DNA of 9,355 bases, from NCBI GenBank assembly GCA_036741235.1, contig DAINSQ010000188.1, forward strand, positions 1 through 9,355, given 5' to 3'. Under the pieces are notes generated by a model. That model saw only the letters and a list, made by a program, of their open reading frames with translations. It did not search any database and was not told the DNA's origin. This document shows, piece after piece, positions 7,533 to 9,355 of the stretch. The stretch is from JABWBR01 sp036741235. GTDB lineage: Bacteria; Bacteroidota; Bacteroidia; Chitinophagales; Saprospiraceae. Each line of letters starts with the position of its first letter. Position 1 is the stretch's first letter. Both the position numbers and the translations under genes were made by a program.

Positions 7533-7609
7533 GTGGGATTAATAGCGAGTTAATGGTACAGCATTTGAATGCCGACAACAGTGGGAGGGTGAGAGGGTGG
7601 GATTAATAG
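7533..7609 (+). repeat. Direct repeat pair GTGGGATTAATAG, 64-nt spacing
   Basis: GTGGGATTAATAG occurs at 7533-7545, starting at the first base after the gap, and again at 7597-7609. Similarity continues imperfectly afterwards (CGAGTT versus GGATAGTT). The second copy is joined to the G-rich block, and the first would be too if the gap interrupts the same unit. Confidence 0.7.
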
Positions 7610-7650
7610 GGATAGTTGAATCTCACCCTCCCACCCTCCCACCCTCTCAC
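7581..7650. repeat. G-quadruplex-prone inverted repeat upstream of the TolC-like gene
   Basis: A G-rich block and its C-rich counterpart face each other. GTGAGAGGGTGGG (7589-7601) pairs perfectly with CCCACCCTCTCAC (7638-7650), a 13-bp stem. Alternatively GTGGGAGGGTGAG (7581-7593) pairs perfectly with CTCACCCTCCCAC (7622-7634), so two overlapping stems compete. The + strand at 7583-7601 has four G3 tracts with loops of 1, 5 and 1. The - strand across 7626-7644 has five G3 tracts, all with single-base loops, an extremely favourable quadruplex motif. The element ends 64 bases before the TolC-like start. A role in termination, mRNA stability or promoter control is possible but unproven; it may equally be an interspersed genomic repeat. 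Confidence 0.75.
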
Positions 7651-7713
7651 TCTCCTAACTTTGTCCGCTCGGCCATCCGTTTTTTTTTAATAATTTTAGA
7701 CAATCGAGATTGT

Positions 7714-9201
7714 ATGCGAAATATTTACAAAATAATTATCGCCATTGTCACTGTTGCCATTTGCGGTGCGACATCAAAAGCCCAGGAAACCATGCGGGTA
7801 ACCCTTCAGGAAGTCGTGCGCATGGCGCAAGGGCAGGCGCCCGACGTGCAGTTGGCCAAAACGAGGTTGAGCAACCGCTATTGGTCGTACCAATCCTTTT
7901 TGGCCGATTACAAGCCCAAAATCGGGTTAAACGCCACCTTGCCCAACCTCAACCGCACCATTGACGCCATCACGCTGCCCGACGGGCGGGAGGCGTTTAT
8001 CCAGCGCGGATTCATGAGCACATCGGTGGGGATTTCGCTGCAACAGGATATCGCCCTTACCGGCGGCACTATTTTTGCCAATACCGACCTGCGCCGCCTC
8101 GACATCTTTGCCACCGGGGGCAATCCCGCCTCCACCTCCTACCTGTCGACGCCTGTCGGCATTGGGTTTATTCAGCCGTTGTTTGCTTTTAACGCTTTGC
8201 GTTGGAACAAAAAAGTAGAACCCCTGCGCTATCAGGAAGCTACCAGGGGTTACAGCGAAGACATGGAGGCCGCGGCTTTCAACGCCGTCAATTTGTTTTT
8301 TGAAGTGCTCATCGCCCAACTCAATACCGAAGCGGCCAGGCAGGAAAAAAGCAATGCCGATACCCTGTACCGCATCTCTCAAGGCCGCTATGAAGTAGGC
8401 AAAATAGCCGAAACGGAATTGCTTCAGATCGAACTGAGCGTCGCCAATGCCGAAAGCGCCCTTGCCGAGGCTACGCTTAACCTGCAATCGAGCACCGAGC
8501 GGCTGCGCAATTTTCTGGGGATTACCAGGTCCGTACAGTTTGAAATGGCGCCCCCTTCCGAGATCCCCGCCGTAACCATCGACGCTGACAAGGCCCTGGC
8601 GGCGGCCCTGCAAAACCGCAGCCAGATCATCGCCCTCGATCGCCGGCTTCGGGAGGCGGAACTCGAAGTGGCCCGCGCCAAAGGCCAGACCGGCCCGCAG
8701 GCCAACCTGGTGGGCAACTTCGGATTGTCGCAAACCGGCGCCGTCATCGGCGACGCCTATAAAGATCCCCTCAACCAGGAAGCGCTCACACTGAGCCTGC
8801 AAGTGCCGATTGCCGACTGGGGCAAGGCCCGGGCCAGCCGCCAGATCGCCCGAAGTAACCTCGAACTCGAACAAATGAATGTGGCCCAGGAACGCGTGAA
8901 TTTTGAAAGGGAAGTGCTGCTGAAAGTCCAGCAATTCGACCTGGTGCGCGACCAGGTAGAACGCGCCCTGCGTTCGTGGGAAATCTCAAAAAAACGCCAG
9001 GAGATGTCCCGCAACCGCTATTATATCGGCAAACTGGGTATCACAGAACTCAATATCGCTATCGCCGAACAAGATGCGGCGCGCCGCAGTTATGTAAGCG
9101 CCCTGCGCAACTTCTGGGTGGCGTTTTACGATATCCGCCGCAGTACGCTCTACGATTTTGAAAATGACAGACCGCTGGTGACGCTGCCGGAAGGGTATTA
9201 G
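7714..9201 (+). CDS. TolC-family outer-membrane efflux protein
   Basis: Outer-membrane channel subunit of a tripartite efflux system, 495 residues from ATG 7714, a normal length for the OEP/TolC family. Signal peptide: Arg/Lys n-region and IIIAIVTVAICGA core, cut near SKAQ|ETMRV (about residue 24). The mature protein begins with MRVTLQEVVRMAQGQAPDVQLAKTRL, the usual first helix. The two-fold internal repeat of the family is visible: YRISQGRYEVGKIAETELLQ in the first half and RNRYYIGKLGITELNI in the second, with the RYxxGK arginines at residues 225 and 435. Long Ala/Glu/Arg-rich helices and Ser/Gly strands (MSTSVGISLQQDIALTGGT, ALTLSLQVPIADWGK) fit the coiled-coil tunnel and barrel. The frame is open upstream to 7597, but that extension translates the G/C-rich repeat and would place the signal peptide internally, so ATG 7714 is chosen. 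It probably serves the adaptor and permease upstream, although the gap separates them. Confidence 0.9.
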   Translation: MRNIYKIIIAIVTVAICGATSKAQETMRVTLQEVVRMAQGQAPDVQLAKTRLSNRYWSYQSFLADYKPKIGLNATLPNLNRTIDAITLPDGREAFIQRGFMSTSVGISLQQDIALTGGTIFANTDLRRLDIFATGGNPASTSYLSTPVGIGFIQPLFAFNALRWNKKVEPLRYQEATRGYSEDMEAAAFNAVNLFFEVLIAQLNTEAARQEKSNADTLYRISQGRYEVGKIAETELLQIELSVANAESALAEATLNLQSSTERLRNFLGITRSVQFEMAPPSEIPAVTIDADKALAAALQNRSQIIALDRRLREAELEVARAKGQTGPQANLVGNFGLSQTGAVIGDAYKDPLNQEALTLSLQVPIADWGKARASRQIARSNLELEQMNVAQERVNFEREVLLKVQQFDLVRDQVERALRSWEISKKRQEMSRNRYYIGKLGITELNIAIAEQDAARRSYVSALRNFWVAFYDIRRSTLYDFENDRPLVTLPEGY

Positions 9202-9205
9202 TAAT

Positions 9206-9226
9206 GTTGGATGTTTGATGCTTGAT
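9206..9226 (+). repeat. Degenerate 7-nt tandem repeat (3 units)
   Basis: GTTGGAT, GTTTGAT and GCTTGAT stand head to tail right after the TolC-like stop codon. The first and third each differ by one base from the consensus GTTTGAT. The rest of the tail to 9355 shows no convincing gene, hairpin terminator or other element. Confidence 0.4.
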
Positions 9227-9355
9227 CGGTCATTTCGCGTAAGCAAAACCAGGTTCTTTGAAAACAAGAATATATGCCAACAATTGCCATTTGCAGTCAA
9301 CACATCATTCGCTCGACCAAGTTGATATAGATGGATTAATGCAATCAAGAAGTTA

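Noticed and set aside
7349..7606. Open frame running through the N-run
   Set aside because: It depends on undetermined bases and on repeat sequence and overlaps the end of the permease in another frame.
7533..7650. CRISPR array or mobile-element end
   Set aside because: There are only two imperfect direct repeats with 64-nt spacing and no cas or transposase gene; the structure is an inverted G/C-rich repeat, not regular repeat-spacer units.
7670..7688. Intrinsic terminator before the run of nine T (7680-7688)
   Set aside because: The only adjacent stem is a 3-bp CGG/CCG; the strong hairpin ends 29 bases earlier and a terminator this close to the start would block the gene.
7660..7700. Bacteroidota-type promoter before the TolC-like gene (TTTG 7660-7663, TAATTTTA 7691-7698)
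   Set aside because: The second box deviates from TAnnTTTG at its last base and the 27-base spacing is longer than the usual 19-21, so the match is too weak to annotate.
7597..7713. Upstream in-frame extension of the TolC-like gene
   Set aside because: The extension translates the G/C-rich repeat (Pro/Ser/His-rich residues) and would bury a good signal peptide inside the protein; ATG 7714 is the sensible start.
7927..8934. 335-codon open frame on the - strand
   Set aside because: It lies fully inside the TolC-like gene, in a GC-rich stretch where antisense frames stay open by codon bias; the product shows no recognisable fold or signal, while the + strand protein is a clear TolC homologue.
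9240..9355. A further gene or terminator in the last bases
   Set aside because: No frame with a credible start and product is visible; the only stem, TTCTT/AAGAA around GAAAAC-like bases, is too short.

Overview
The window looks like a fragment of a draft Bacteroidota genome, most likely from the Saprospiria/Chitinophagia side (Lewinella- or Haliscomenobacter-like; this rank is inference). The evidence is a very large secreted protein with a THIVGGEMTY N-terminus and a C-terminal gliding-motility/type IX secretion (T9SS) sorting domain, an OMP_b-brl-type small barrel protein, and start sites without clear Shine-Dalgarno sequences. All convincing genes are on the + strand. An exact 100-N run (7433-7532) is a scaffold placeholder, so distances across it are unknown.

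Layout. 32-3931 encodes a ~1299-residue multi-Ig/PKD surface protein. Its middle is an internal two-copy duplication of a five-domain block, with exactly ten cysteines per copy, all in register. 3996-4616 encodes a ~206-residue outer-membrane beta-barrel protein. 4673-6063 encodes a HlyD/MacA-type periplasmic adaptor that is split into two frames by an apparent one-base deletion near 5333. 6076-7419 encodes a MacB/FtsX-type ABC permease with no ATPase domain. 7420-7713 is intergenic: it contains the gap, G-rich direct and inverted repeats with strong G-quadruplex potential, and an A/T-rich leader. 7714-9201 encodes a TolC-type outer-membrane efflux protein. 9202-9355 is a non-coding tail in which I see only a degenerate 7-nt tandem repeat.

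How the genes work together. The adaptor, permease and TolC-like protein are three parts of a tripartite ABC efflux (MacAB-TolC-like) system spanning both membranes. The ATPase that must energise it is not in the window. The large Ig-repeat protein is predicted to be exported by Sec and then T9SS to the surface. The small barrel protein beside it has no function that can be read from sequence. I found no CRISPR array, tRNA, rRNA, transposase or defence system. The most notable items are the ten-cysteine in-register duplication, the G-quadruplex/inverted-repeat element at the assembly gap, and the adaptor frameshift.
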